The notes below the pieces were generated by a model. That model was not told where the DNA came from. It searched no databases and saw nothing but the letters and a program-made list of their open reading frames with translations. Shown here in pieces: positions 1-8,753 of a DNA stretch of 64,000 nt (positions within the stretch are counted from its first letter, which is position 1; the number at the start of each line of letters is the position of its first letter). The DNA comes from Sva-07 sp963715825. Its GTDB lineage: Bacteria > Actinomycetota > Acidimicrobiia > Acidimicrobiales > Ilumatobacteraceae. The position numbers and the translations under genes are program-made. The stretch lies in the NCBI GenBank assembly GCA_963715825.1, contig CAVQSI010000002.1, positions 124,001 through 188,000 of the forward strand, given 5' to 3'.

Positions 1-999
1 GACGGCGATCAGCACGACGCTCGCGCCAAGCGTCGTCGTCACGAATGCGAGCGCCGCGGTCGGAATCGCCGTGGCCAGGAGCGAGAAGACGATCGGCCGG
101 ACCGGGCTGACCGAGTCCGCCGCACGCGAGGCGATCGGCATCGCCAGCACTGCGCCGAGACCGATGGCACCGCTCAGCAGACCGACCTGGTCCACGCCGA
201 CGCCCAACTGGTCGCGCACCACGTACACGTGCAGCACCATCTCGGCCCCGCGAACGAAGTACATCATCCCGATGAGGCCGACGAGCGGCGTCAGTGCCGC
301 CAGCGAGCGAACAGCACCGATCCCGTCGACGAAGGCCGCGACCGGGCCGAGGCGGGTGGATCCGCTCCGGCTCGGGCGCACCCGTTGCGAACGATCGGGG
401 ATGCCGCGAATCGTCGCGATGAGCAGACCCGACACGGCGAACGTCGCCGCGTTGACGGCGAACCCTGCGGCCGGCGACCACGCGGCGATCGCCACGCCGA
501 GCAGCGGCCCGATGAAGGTCATGATCTGTCGAACGGTGCTGAGCACCGCGTTCGCACCGGCGAGATGGCGTTCGCCTGCGACCGTCGGCACGATCGCCGA
601 CAGCGCCGGACGAGTCGGTGACGCGACCGTGTATGACACCAGCACGAGGCCGAGCACCGGCAGCGCGGCGGCGTCCAACGAGACGATCGCGGCCAGACCG
701 ACCATCAGACCGGAACGAATGAACTCGATGGACACCACCAGCGATCGCAGGTCTCGGCGATCGACGAGCGATCCCGCCGGCAGGCTCAGGAATGCCCGCG
801 GCGCCAGCCGAGCAATCACCGCCAGGGTCAGCCACAGGCCGAATCGCGGCTGGTCGGCGAGGAACACGACGAGCGACACCCAGAAGATGCCGTCACCCGC
901 GCCCGAGATCACCTCAGCACCGAAGAGCTTGCGGAGCCCTCCGTTACGCAACGTGGACGCCAACCCGGCGTGACCATGGTCCACTTCGTCGCTGCTCAT
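1..999 (-). CDS. MFS transporter, C-terminus cut off by window edge
   Basis: Major facilitator superfamily permease of unknown substrate. The frame opens at the ATG at 997-999 (MSSDEVDHGH) and stays open to base 1, giving 333 residues with the last helices missing. A short charged N-terminus precedes alternating hydrophobic segments (FWVSLVVFLAD, VLGLVLVSYTVAS, AGFAVNAATFAVSG, VGLIGMMYFVRG). The loop sequences SLPAGSLVDRRDLR and VPTVAGERHLAGANAVL resemble the EntS-like MFS_3 exporters. It lies just downstream of the broken secreted-protein gene on the same strand. No Shine-Dalgarno or -10 box is clear before the start. Family call is firm; the transported compound cannot be told. Confidence 0.85.
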   Translation of the reverse strand, partial: MSSDEVDHGHAGLASTLRNGGLRKLFGAEVISGAGDGIFWVSLVVFLADQPRFGLWLTLAVIARLAPRAFLSLPAGSLVDRRDLRSLVVSIEFIRSGLMVGLAAIVSLDAAALPVLGLVLVSYTVASPTRPALSAIVPTVAGERHLAGANAVLSTVRQIMTFIGPLLGVAIAAWSPAAGFAVNAATFAVSGLLIATIRGIPDRSQRVRPSRSGSTRLGPVAAFVDGIGAVRSLAALTPLVGLIGMMYFVRGAEMVLHVYVVRDQLGVGVDQVGLLSGAIGLGAVLAMPIASRAADSVSPVRPIVFSLLATAIPTAALAFVTTTLGASVVLIAV

Positions 1000-1020
1000 G
1001 CCGAGCGGAAGTGTCGCGCA

Positions 1021-2835
1021 TCACAGCAGAAGCCCAGACCCGACGACGCGCTCCGGCGTCGGGGCATGCGGACCGCAGCGGTAGGTTCGGCCGCGTTGGA
1101 TGTCCATGGTGAACTCGCCGCCGAACAGTTCTGCGGAGAACGCACCAGCAGCGTTCGCCTCGACGCCAGTGCGGCCCCGGAGTCGTCGGTGAACCCGACG
1201 AAGACCCGACCGCCGACGGAACCGGCCAAGGTGACGGTGCCACCGACGACGGTCGGGGTGGGGCCTTCGCCATCACAGAACGGTTCGTCGATGTCCGTGC
1301 CGAGCACGGCCTCGAACGCCGTCGGGCCTGCCACGTCGAAGGCGACGTTGTCGCCGGCGAGGTTGTAGCGCGAGAAGTCACACGAGTCGACGCCCGTCGG
1401 CGGCTCGAACTGGAGGTCGTACTGGCGGAGAAAGCCGGTTGCTCCGGTGTTCTGGAACAACTGCAGGGTCAACACCCCGTCGGCACCGGCAACAACGTCC
1501 GATTGGTATCGACCGACCGCCTCGGCTGCGTAGGGACCGATGCGGGCCGGCACCCGTGCAAAAGTGTTGAACGCACTCGCATCGAAGAACGCGCCCGGAA
1601 CTGCCACACCGTCGGGGTCGACCACCGTGATCGTCACCGGTTGCACCGTGCCCAATGAGATGTCGCCGAGCTCGACCACGTCGCCGTCGGGGTGCGGAAC
1701 CTGCGATGAGCGGATCTCCCATGACGGTGGCAGGGCTGCGGTTCGAGCCCCGTTGCGGAATTCGAGCACCCCGAGGCCCGCGCCGACCGGCACCGAGTCG
1801 TCCTCGACGTCGAACGTTCCATCGGCGCCGGTTGCTCCGATGCCGCCCGGGCGCTCCCCGAGAATCTGCGAGCCGACGATCGGCGTGCCGGAACGGTCGA
1901 GCAGGCGCCCGGTGAATCTCGTGACGCCCGGATCCGGCTCACGCTCCAACCGGACGCTCCACCGATGACGTGGGCATCGTGAACGCGGTCGGCGGTGCGG
2001 GCAGGTAGCCGTCGGCCGAAGCGGACACGCTGCCGGTGCCGGGAACCAGGAGGGCGTCGATCGAACCGCCGGTGACAAGCCTCTGCTCGACCGACGATCG
2101 AAGCGAGGTCGGTTGCCCGTCGAGCAGCGTCGACGACCCGTTCACCACCACGCCGAGCGTTGCGTCGATGGGTGCTCCGGTCTCCGAGTCGACGACGCGG
2201 ACCGTCACCAGCGAACCGGGCAGCTGCGCGCTGATCGTGCTGTCGGCCGAGATCGTCACGGTGGCGACCACGCTGTACCGGTCGGGGAACGGTGAAATGG
2301 CGGACGCGTTGACGAACATGGAGTAGGTGCGAGGCAGCACCGACAGGCTGTAGGCCCCGGTCGCATCGGTGGTCGTCAAGTCGCCGTCGGCAGGGTCGGG
2401 GCCGACCATCGTGACCGTCGCACCGTTGACCGCGGCACCGGACGGTCCGGTGATCACGCCCGACACGGTGAGGCGTGACTCCACGATCGAGAACAGGAAG
2501 TTCTGATCGGGATTCGAACCCGCTGCGATGGTGACTGTTCGGGTGGAGGGCGTGAGTCCGCTCGCGTCGGGTGGTTCAGCGGTGAGCGTGTACTCGCCCT
2601 CCTCGACACTGAGCGAGTAGCGGCCGTCGCCGTCAGTCGTGGTGCTCGTCGGGGCCCCTCCTGCTGTCGGCGTCAGGGTCATCGTGACTCCCTCGAAGTC
2701 CGTGATGACCCCCGCCTCGCGCAGTTCCACCAATCCACCGATCGAACCGGGTGCAGCGATGGCCGCGCTTGCGCCGATCTGTGTGGCTCCCACGGCGACC
2801 ATCAGGGCCGCCACCATCCAGACGATCCGTCTCAT
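1021..2835 (-). pseudogene. Secreted protein with carboxypeptidase-like regulatory (beta-sandwich) repeats, two frameshifts
   Basis: The start is an ATG at 2833-2835 with GGGAGG eight bases upstream, and a Sec signal peptide follows (MRRIVWMVAALMVAVGATQ). The frame then encodes repeated 80-90 residue beta-sandwich units of the CarboxypepD_reg type, marked by GRYSLSVEEGEYTL and GAYSLSVLPRTYSM. It reaches a stop near 1939. The same kind of sequence carries on in a second frame from about 1960 (VTRFTGRLLDRSGTPIVG) to about 1180, and in a third frame (GVEANAAGAFSAEL) to a TGA at 1021-1023. Two single-base indels, near 1945-1965 and 1170-1190, would join these into one protein of about 600 residues. 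Either the gene is decaying or the sequence contains errors. Likely a cell-surface or secreted adhesive or structural protein; the exact role is unknown. Confidence 0.65.
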
Positions 2836-2953
2836 GTCCGCCTCCCCGGGGCTCCGTCGAGATGATCCGTCAAACGAAGGTACCAGAGCTGTCGATGGGT
2901 GGAGGACGGACCGCTCGTGGGCGCTCGGCCAAGCCCACCGAGAAGGGGGCCGG

Positions 2954-2959
2954 TAGGTT
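2954..2959 (+). promoter_or_regulatory. -10 hexamer TAGGTT, probable leaderless start
   Basis: TAGGTT ends seven bases before the GTG at 2967, the spacing expected if transcription begins at or next to the start codon. Confidence 0.5.
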
Positions 2960-2966
2960 CCAGCAG

Positions 2967-5378
2967 GTGACCGACCTTGCTGCGACGCCCCGACCCGGAT
3001 CGATTCTCGGAACACGGGTGCTGCGGACGGAGGACCCAGGCCTGCTCACCGGCAGCCGGAAGTACCTCGCCGACCTCGCCCTCGTCGGCAAGTTGCACGC
3101 CGTGTTCGTGCGCTCCGATGTCGCCCACGGCGAGATTCGGGCGATCCACACCGAGGACGCCGTTGGGATGCCGGGCGTCGTCGAGATCCTCACTGCGGCC
3201 GAACTCGGTGTCGCGCCGCACCACGGATTCGCAACGGTGCACGCCGACTTCGCCCGACCGCCGCTCGCCGACGGGCGGGTGCGATTCGTGGGCGAGCCGA
3301 TCGCGGTGGTGCTGGCCGAGACGTTCGAGCAGGGCGAGGACGCTGCCGAACTGGTGTGGGCCGACATCGATCCGCTGCCCACCTACGTCGACGCCGAGGC
3401 GGCGCTGGCGACCGGCACCGAGGAGATCTTCCCGGGCCACGGATCGAACGAGGCGATGGTGATCGTCGACAAGCCCCGCACCGACCTGTCGCAGGCCGAC
3501 GTGGTGGTGCGCGGTCGCTACGTCAACCAGCGCATGGCGGTGGTCCCGATGGAGCCGGACTGCTGCGCGGCGGAGGTCGACGACAACGGACGCCTCACGT
3601 TCTGGGCGTCGACGCAGATGCCGCACGGACTGCACGGCCAACTGGCCGCTGCGCTGGGGATGGAGCCTGCGCAGATCCGGGTGATCACCCCGCAGGTCGG
3701 CGGCGGGTTCGGCGGCAAGGCCGGCATCCACGCCGAGTACACGGTGGTCGCGGCGGCAACCCGGCGGACCGGTCGGCCGGTGGTGTGGGTGCCGCCACGC
3801 AGTGACGACATGAAGGCCCTCCCCCACAGTCGCGGGCAGATCCAGTACGCCGAGCTCGGCTGCACCCGCGAGGGCGACTTCACCGGATTGCGGGTTCGGC
3901 TCGTCGGTGATGCGGGTGCGTATCCGTCGGTCGGGGCGTTCCTGCCGGGCGGCACCCGTCGAATGGCGCAAGGGACCTACGCGTTCCCGACGATCGAGTT
4001 CGACGTGGCGGTCGCCGTCACCAACACCACACCGATGGGCGCCTATCGCGGCGCCGGCCGACCCGAGGCGACCGCGCTGCTCGAGCGGCTGGTCGACCAG
4101 GCCGCGCTCGAGTTGGGTATCGACCCGATCGAGATCCGGCGCCGCAACTTCCTCGGCGACGACGTGTTTCCGTTCCGGACGCTGACCGGCAACACCTACG
4201 ACTCGGGCCGCTACAACTTCCCCCTCGATCGGGCGGCCGAAGCCGTCGGCTACGACGAACTGCGCGCCGAGCAGGCGCGCCGACGCGAGGCGGGCGACGA
4301 GACCTTGCTCGGCATCGGGGTGGCTGCGTACGTCGAGATCACCGCCGGCGGTGGCGCCGACGAGTTCGGGGCGGTCGAGGTGCACGACGACGGCACGGCC
4401 ACGATCTTCGCGGGCACCCAGTCCCACGGGCAGGGCCACCAGACGGCGTACGCAATGTTGGTCGCCGACCAGACCGGCATCGCCGTCGACCGCATCACGT
4501 TGGTCGACGGCGACACCGACCGGGTGCGCACCGGCGGCGGCACCGGCGGGTCGCGCTCGTTGCAGCTCGGCGGCTCAGCCGTCCGCGGAGCGACCGAGGC
4601 GATGGTCACCAAGGCCAAGCAGCTCGCCGCTCGCATGTTGGAGGCCGACGAGGCCGACATCGTGGTCGACACCGCCGCCGGCACGATCGGCGTGGCAGGG
4701 GTCCCGGCACAGGCGCTCACCTGGGGAGATCTCGCCGCTCGTGCTGCGGAGGTCGGCGAGCAGCTCGACGGCGAGTTCGACTTCCACCAGGAGGGCGCGA
4801 CGTTCCCGTTCGGGGCGCACATCGCCGTGGTCGAGGTCGACTCGGGCACCGGCAAGGTGCGGCTGGTCCGCCATGTCGCCGTCGACGACTGCGGCACCGT
4901 CCTGGCGCCGTTGCTGGTGGAGGGACAGCAGCACGGCGGCATCGCGGCTGGCGTCGGTCAGGCGTTGTTCGAGGAGGTGCGTTTCGACGACGATGGCAAC
5001 CCGGTCACGTCGAACCTCGCCGACTACGCGATGCCGTCCGCGGCCGAACTGCCGTCGTTCGAGGTGCACTCGACCGAGACGCCCACGCCGCTGAATCCGC
5101 TCGGAGCGAAGGGCATCGGCGAGGCGGCGACGATCGGCGCCACACCGGCGGTGCAGAACGCAGTGATCGACGCGTTGTCCCACCTCGGGGTTCGCCACAT
5201 CGATCTGCCGTGCACACCCGAGCGGGTGTGGACGACGATTCGCGACGCCGGGGCCGGCACGCTCGCCGATCCGTGGCGCGAACCGCCCGACGTGTTCGCC
5301 CGCCTCCGCGCCGACGCTGCCGCAGCCGCCGCCAACGCAGAAGACGCCGACGGGGCCGCGGCAGCCGACGGCATCTGA
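2967..5378 (+). CDS. Form-II CoxL-like molybdopterin hydroxylase large subunit
   Basis: Large, molybdenum-binding subunit of a xanthine dehydrogenase/CO dehydrogenase-family enzyme, 803 residues, the normal length. The GTG start (VTDLAATPRPGS) follows a TAGGTT box by seven bases; the upstream open frame looks non-coding. Near the N-terminus LLTGSRKYLADL is the typical start of the aldehyde-oxidase domain; QVGGGFGGKAG near residue 245 and AYRGAGRPEA near residue 358 are MoCo-site motifs. AYRGAGR, rather than AYxCSFR, marks the form-II group, whose substrates are mostly unproven, so a CO-oxidising role should not be assumed. GAKGIGEAATIGATPAVQNA near the C-terminus fits the family. No FeS (CoxS) or FAD (CoxM) subunit gene lies next to it, which is unusual for a three-subunit enzyme. 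Confidence 0.85.
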   Translation: MTDLAATPRPGSILGTRVLRTEDPGLLTGSRKYLADLALVGKLHAVFVRSDVAHGEIRAIHTEDAVGMPGVVEILTAAELGVAPHHGFATVHADFARPPLADGRVRFVGEPIAVVLAETFEQGEDAAELVWADIDPLPTYVDAEAALATGTEEIFPGHGSNEAMVIVDKPRTDLSQADVVVRGRYVNQRMAVVPMEPDCCAAEVDDNGRLTFWASTQMPHGLHGQLAAALGMEPAQIRVITPQVGGGFGGKAGIHAEYTVVAAATRRTGRPVVWVPPRSDDMKALPHSRGQIQYAELGCTREGDFTGLRVRLVGDAGAYPSVGAFLPGGTRRMAQGTYAFPTIEFDVAVAVTNTTPMGAYRGAGRPEATALLERLVDQAALELGIDPIEIRRRNFLGDDVFPFRTLTGNTYDSGRYNFPLDRAAEAVGYDELRAEQARRREAGDETLLGIGVAAYVEITAGGGADEFGAVEVHDDGTATIFAGTQSHGQGHQTAYAMLVADQTGIAVDRITLVDGDTDRVRTGGGTGGSRSLQLGGSAVRGATEAMVTKAKQLAARMLEADEADIVVDTAAGTIGVAGVPAQALTWGDLAARAAEVGEQLDGEFDFHQEGATFPFGAHIAVVEVDSGTGKVRLVRHVAVDDCGTVLAPLLVEGQQHGGIAAGVGQALFEEVRFDDDGNPVTSNLADYAMPSAAELPSFEVHSTETPTPLNPLGAKGIGEAATIGATPAVQNAVIDALSHLGVRHIDLPCTPERVWTTIRDAGAGTLADPWREPPDVFARLRADAAAAAANAEDADGAAAADGI

Positions 5379-5430
5379 CGTCCGACGTCTGGTGTCAGCC
5401 ACAAACGTTGCGCTCCGACTGGAACGGCTA

Positions 5431-5446
5431 CCTACTGGTCGGTAGG
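5431..5446. promoter_or_regulatory. Palindrome CCTAC-N6-GTAGG, possible TetR-type operator
   Basis: Perfect 5-bp arms (5431-5435 and 5442-5446) around TGGTCG. The site overlaps the TAGGGT hexamer (5443-5448) that lies seven bases before the GTG start at 5456, so a bound repressor would block the desaturase promoter. The sequence resembles TetR-family operators of actinobacteria; no regulator gene is adjacent. Confidence 0.4.
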
Positions 5447-5455
5447 GTGGCAAGG

Positions 5456-6373
5456 GTGAACGAGACGGAGATCCTGCACGAGCTGACGCCCGTCGCGGAA
5501 GCGCTCCTCGAGCGCCATCTCGCGACCACCAAGGAGTGGTTCCCCCACGACTACGTGCCGTATTCGCGTGGGCGCGACCACGAATCGGGCCACCAGTGGA
5601 GCCCCGACGACGCGGACCTCGCCGGCCACGAGATCGGCCCGGAGGTGCGCAGCGCACTCCTGGTCAACCTGCTGACCGAGGACAACCTGCCGTACTACTT
5701 CCGGTCGGTCGAGCGGATGTTCGGCAAAGACGGCGCGTGGGGTACCTGGGTCCGTCGGTGGACCGCCGAAGAGGGCCGCCACTCGATGGCGATCTACGGC
5801 TACCTGATGACCACACGGGCGATCGACCCCGTCGAGTTGGAACGGTCGAGGATGGCGCAGGTGTCAGGCGGCGAGACCCCCGACCCGCCGCTGCACGAGG
5901 GGTTCATCTACCTCGCACTGCAGGAGCTGGCGACCCGAATCTCCCACCGAAACACCGGCGCGCTGCTCGGCGACCCGGTCGGCTACGAGGTGATGAAGCG
6001 CGTCGGCAGCGACGAGAACCTGCACCAGCTCTTCTACCGCGACCTCGCTGCGGCGGCGATCGAGGCCGACCCGAACACGATGATGATCGCGATGGAGAAG
6101 CAGGTGCGCAGTTTCGCCATGCCCGGCACCGGCATCCCCGACTTCGATCGTCACGCTGCGCTGATCGCCAAGGCCGGCATCTACGACCTGCAGATCCACC
6201 ACGAGCAGATCCTCGTGCCGGTGGTCATCCGCCAGTGGGGCGCCGACAAGATCGGCGGGCTCACCGGCGACGGCGCCATTGCCCAGGAGAAGCTGATGAA
6301 GCGCCTCGCCACCAGCGAGAAGGTCGCCAAGCGCTTCGCCGAACGCCGCGACGCCGCACTCGCCACCGCCTGA
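5456..6373 (+). CDS. Acyl-ACP desaturase (ferritin-like diiron, DesA-type)
   Basis: Soluble diiron desaturase expected to put a double bond into an acyl chain on acyl carrier protein; 305 residues from GTG 5456 (VNETEILHELTPVAE). The start is fixed by TAGGGT seven bases upstream; the longer upstream frame reads out of the previous gene and is not plausible. Iron ligands are visible as E in TEDNLPYY, EExxH in AEEGRHSM, and the second pair in SDENLHQLF, with a further HHEQIL near the C-terminus. Family members are about 275-340 residues. It is a single gene followed by hairpin repeats. A palindrome over the promoter suggests repressor control, perhaps by a fatty-acid-responsive TetR protein (inference). 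Confidence 0.85.
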   Translation: MNETEILHELTPVAEALLERHLATTKEWFPHDYVPYSRGRDHESGHQWSPDDADLAGHEIGPEVRSALLVNLLTEDNLPYYFRSVERMFGKDGAWGTWVRRWTAEEGRHSMAIYGYLMTTRAIDPVELERSRMAQVSGGETPDPPLHEGFIYLALQELATRISHRNTGALLGDPVGYEVMKRVGSDENLHQLFYRDLAAAAIEADPNTMMIAMEKQVRSFAMPGTGIPDFDRHAALIAKAGIYDLQIHHEQILVPVVIRQWGADKIGGLTGDGAIAQEKLMKRLATSEKVAKRFAERRDAALATA

Positions 6374-6381
6374 GCGCTCAC

Positions 6382-6505
6382 GAACCCCGCCGCGATGAGC
6401 GAAGCGACCACATACGGCGCCGTTGGCTCATCGCGACCGATCCGAACCCCGCCGCGATGAGCGAACCGACCGCATACGGCGCCGTTGGCTCATCGCAACC
6501 GGTCG
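6382..6505. repeat. Tandem 62-bp hairpin repeat, locus A (2 copies)
   Basis: Two 62-bp units start at 6382 and 6444. Each contains a 43-bp inverted repeat with arms GCGATGAGC and GCTCATCGC (6392-6400 with 6426-6434; 6454-6462 with 6488-6496), then a 19-bp linker. Copies differ at only a few positions. The locus fills the gap between the desaturase and the photolyase-like gene, both on the plus strand. The same period, hairpin length and stem core occur at 19926-20099 and 59277-59394. Confidence 0.85.
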
Positions 6506-6536
6506 GGGCCGGGATCGCCGTAGGTTCGTGTTGGAC

Positions 6537-7754
6537 ATGACGCAACTGCCCGTCCCTGCCCCTGACGACGTCGACCGTTGGGTCGGCGAGCACCTGCTCG
6601 AGCTGTCATGCGACGACGAGACACATCGATCCGGGCGGTTCGTCGGAACGCAGGAGGCCGCCGACGCGGCGCTCGCCGGGCTCGACATCTCGGGCTACGC
6701 CCGGCGCCGCAACGAGGTGCTGCCGGAAGCCGCTCGCGGGGCCACGGCGCTGTCGCCGTACATCCGTCACGGTCTGCTCACGTTGCCGGCGGTGTCGGCA
6801 GCGGTGGGCTCGGCGCCGAGCAAGGATCGCCAGAAGTTCCGCGACGAGTTGATGTGGCAGGAGTACGCACGCCATGTGTACGCCCGGCTCGGTGAACGCA
6901 CCCGGCGCAGCCTGCGCTTCTCACCCACCGTCGACGAGCCCAGCCCAGCGCCCGACGATGCGTGGGACCGCTCGATGGCGTGCATGGACGCAACACTCGG
7001 CGAACTCGAGCGCGATGGATGGCTCGTCAACCAGACCCGCATGTGGTTGGCGTCGCAGTGGACCGTTCGGCACGGCCTCGACTGGAGGCGCGGCGAGGAC
7101 CGGTTCTTCGCGCAACTGCTCGACGGTTCGCGTGCCGCCAACCGCCTGGGATGGCAGTGGACGATCGGCGCTGGCACGGGCAAGCCGTACGGGTTCAGCC
7201 GATGGCAGGTCGAGAAGCGGGCGCCTGAATTGTGCGACGGCTGCGCGCACCGCAACGCCTGCCCCGTCGAGGACTGGCCCGCCGAGCGAGCGTTGATCCC
7301 GGTCGACGAGGACCGACGGCTGCAGCGCGACAACGACCCCGACACCACTGCCGGCCCGAACGCCGTGGAGCGCACACGCGAACCGGACGCCGTGTGGCTC
7401 ACGGCCGAGAGCCTCGGCGACAGCGATCCCGCACTCGCCGCCCACCCCGAACTGCCGGTGGTGTTCGTGTTCGACGAACCGCTGCTCCGTCACCTGCGAT
7501 TGGCGTCGAAACGGCTGGTGTTCCTCACCGAGCGACTGGCGGAACTCGCCACGGCACGCGAGGTCGAGGTCCACCTCGGCGATCCAGCGGTACTGCTCGC
7601 GGGCCGCAAGCTGGCAACGACGTTCACATCGGTGCCCAAGGCGCGGCGCCTGCGCGTCGCGCTCGAGGTCGTCGAACTCCACCCCTGGCCGTGGTTGGTG
7701 CGTCCCACGTCGGGCCCGCTCCAGAGTTTCTCGGCGTGGCGTCGCAGCACCTGA
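6537..7754 (+). CDS. Photolyase/cryptochrome-like protein with reversed (circularly permuted) domain order
   Basis: 405 residues from ATG 6537; an in-frame GTG at 6528 is an alternative start. The N-terminal 230 residues match the FAD-binding helical domain that is normally C-terminal in photolyases: LSPYIRHGLLTL near residue 71, MWQEYARHVYARLG, GWLVNQTRMW near 160, and RLGWQWTIGAGTG near 205. A cysteine motif CDGCAHRNACP follows near 232. From about residue 285 the sequence looks like the alpha/beta antenna domain that normally comes first: AVWLTAESLGDSDPALAA, VVFVFDEP, VEVHLGDPAVLL. So the two halves are swapped. Role, by family, is light-dependent DNA repair or light sensing; activity is not proven. 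Confident of both domains, fairly confident of the permutation. Confidence 0.75.
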   Translation: MTQLPVPAPDDVDRWVGEHLLELSCDDETHRSGRFVGTQEAADAALAGLDISGYARRRNEVLPEAARGATALSPYIRHGLLTLPAVSAAVGSAPSKDRQKFRDELMWQEYARHVYARLGERTRRSLRFSPTVDEPSPAPDDAWDRSMACMDATLGELERDGWLVNQTRMWLASQWTVRHGLDWRRGEDRFFAQLLDGSRAANRLGWQWTIGAGTGKPYGFSRWQVEKRAPELCDGCAHRNACPVEDWPAERALIPVDEDRRLQRDNDPDTTAGPNAVERTREPDAVWLTAESLGDSDPALAAHPELPVVFVFDEPLLRHLRLASKRLVFLTERLAELATAREVEVHLGDPAVLLAGRKLATTFTSVPKARRLRVALEVVELHPWPWLVRPTSGPLQSFSAWRRST

Positions 7755-7806
7755 AGGCCACCACCACCATGACCCCCGCGACGAGCGACCCGGGCAGACT
7801 GGTGCG

Positions 7807-8304
7807 ATGACCCGGTTGTTCGTCGCCGTCTGGCCGCCCGACGACGTGCTCGACCGCTTCGCCGACATCGATCGCCCCAAGGATCAGGGCGTCAAGTGGG
7901 TGCCCCAGGAGAACCTGCACATCACCCTGCGGTTCCTCGGCGACGCCGACGTGGACGACGTGTCGGATCGGCTCGATCAGGTGCTGCTGCCCGCAGCCAC
8001 TGTGGTGCTCGGCCCGGCGTTCGATCTGCTCGGCGAACGATCGTTGATCACACCCGTCGCCGGCGTCGACGAGTTGGCCGCCGTCGTGTCGCGGGCGCTG
8101 CGTGGGCTGGGCACCGAACGCGAGCGCAAGCGGTTCCAGGGGCACATCACCGTCGCCCGCCTCGCCCGGCGGGCGCGACCGATGCGCAGCGCTGGTCGAC
8201 ACTTCGAGGCGTCGTTCGACGTCGATGAGGTGGCGCTGGTGGCGAGCACGCTCACCGAGAGCGGCGCTGTCTACGAAACGGTGGGCACCTGGCCGACACG
8301 CTGA
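7807..8304 (+). CDS. thpR: RNA 2',3'-cyclic phosphodiesterase (ThpR/LigT)
   Basis: 2H phosphoesterase acting on RNA 2',3'-cyclic phosphate ends, historically called 2'-5' RNA ligase. 165 residues, about the normal bacterial length. The two catalytic HxT motifs are HITL near residue 38 (ENLHITLRFLG) and HITV near residue 113 (QGHITVARL). The ATG at 7807 is six bases after CAGACT, compatible with a near-leaderless mRNA. It is followed after 16 bases by the Rid-family gene on the same strand. Confidence 0.88.
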   Translation: MTRLFVAVWPPDDVLDRFADIDRPKDQGVKWVPQENLHITLRFLGDADVDDVSDRLDQVLLPAATVVLGPAFDLLGERSLITPVAGVDELAAVVSRALRGLGTERERKRFQGHITVARLARRARPMRSAGRHFEASFDVDEVALVASTLTESGAVYETVGTWPTR

Positions 8305-8320
8305 GTGCCAGGCTGACGTG

Positions 8321-8716
8321 ATGACCCGCGAACGCATCTCCCAGGGCAGCGAGTTCGAGCAGACGATCGGGTACTCCCGCGCCGTCGTCGACGGGCGATG
8401 GGTGTTCGTGGCGGGCACCACCGGTTTCGACTACGCAACGATGACGATCTCGGACGACATCGTCGACCAGGTCGAGCAGACCTTGGCCAACATCGACGAC
8501 GCGCTCACGAGGGCCGGGTCGTGCGCGGCCGACGTCGTTCGGGTGCGGTACCTGCTGCCAGACGCCGACGACTTCGAGGCCTGCTGGCCGTCGCTGCGGC
8601 GCTACTTCGGCGACGCTCGGCCGGCTGCGACGATGATGGTCGTCGGACTGTCCGATCCCCGCATGCGCATCGAGGTCGAGGTCACCGCCCTCAAGCCGGT
8701 CACGTCTGGGGTCTGA
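8321..8716 (+). CDS. RidA/YjgF-family protein, non-canonical subgroup
   Basis: 131-residue Rid protein starting at ATG 8321 (MTRERISQG); the upstream open frame overlaps thpR and is ignored. The fold signature is FVAGTTGFDY near the N-terminus and RIEVEVTALKPV near the C-terminus. In RidA, an arginine in the PARS segment binds the imine substrate; here the matching stretch reads RPAATMM, so that arginine seems to be absent and classic imine deaminase activity is doubtful. The stop codon lies inside a strong palindrome that probably ends transcription. Confidence 0.8.
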   Translation: MTRERISQGSEFEQTIGYSRAVVDGRWVFVAGTTGFDYATMTISDDIVDQVEQTLANIDDALTRAGSCAADVVRVRYLLPDADDFEACWPSLRRYFGDARPAATMMVVGLSDPRMRIEVEVTALKPVTSGV

Positions 8717-8729
8717 CCCCAGATGTGAC
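8699..8729. terminator. 15-bp stem palindrome spanning the rid stop codon
   Basis: Arms 8699-8713 and 8715-8729 pair along their full length with one G-T pair (core TCTGGGGTC/GACCCCAGA) around a single central base. There is no T tract, so it could act as a hairpin terminator in a GC-rich host or as a dispersed palindromic repeat. The TGA at 8714-8716 is at its centre. Confidence 0.6.
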
Positions 8730-8753
8730 GCCGGCGGGTGCTACGACTTGCGC

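Noticed and set aside
2832..4439. 535-codon open frame opposite the CoxL-like gene
   Set aside because: Antisense shadow with no domain; the sense frame is a full molybdenum hydroxylase.
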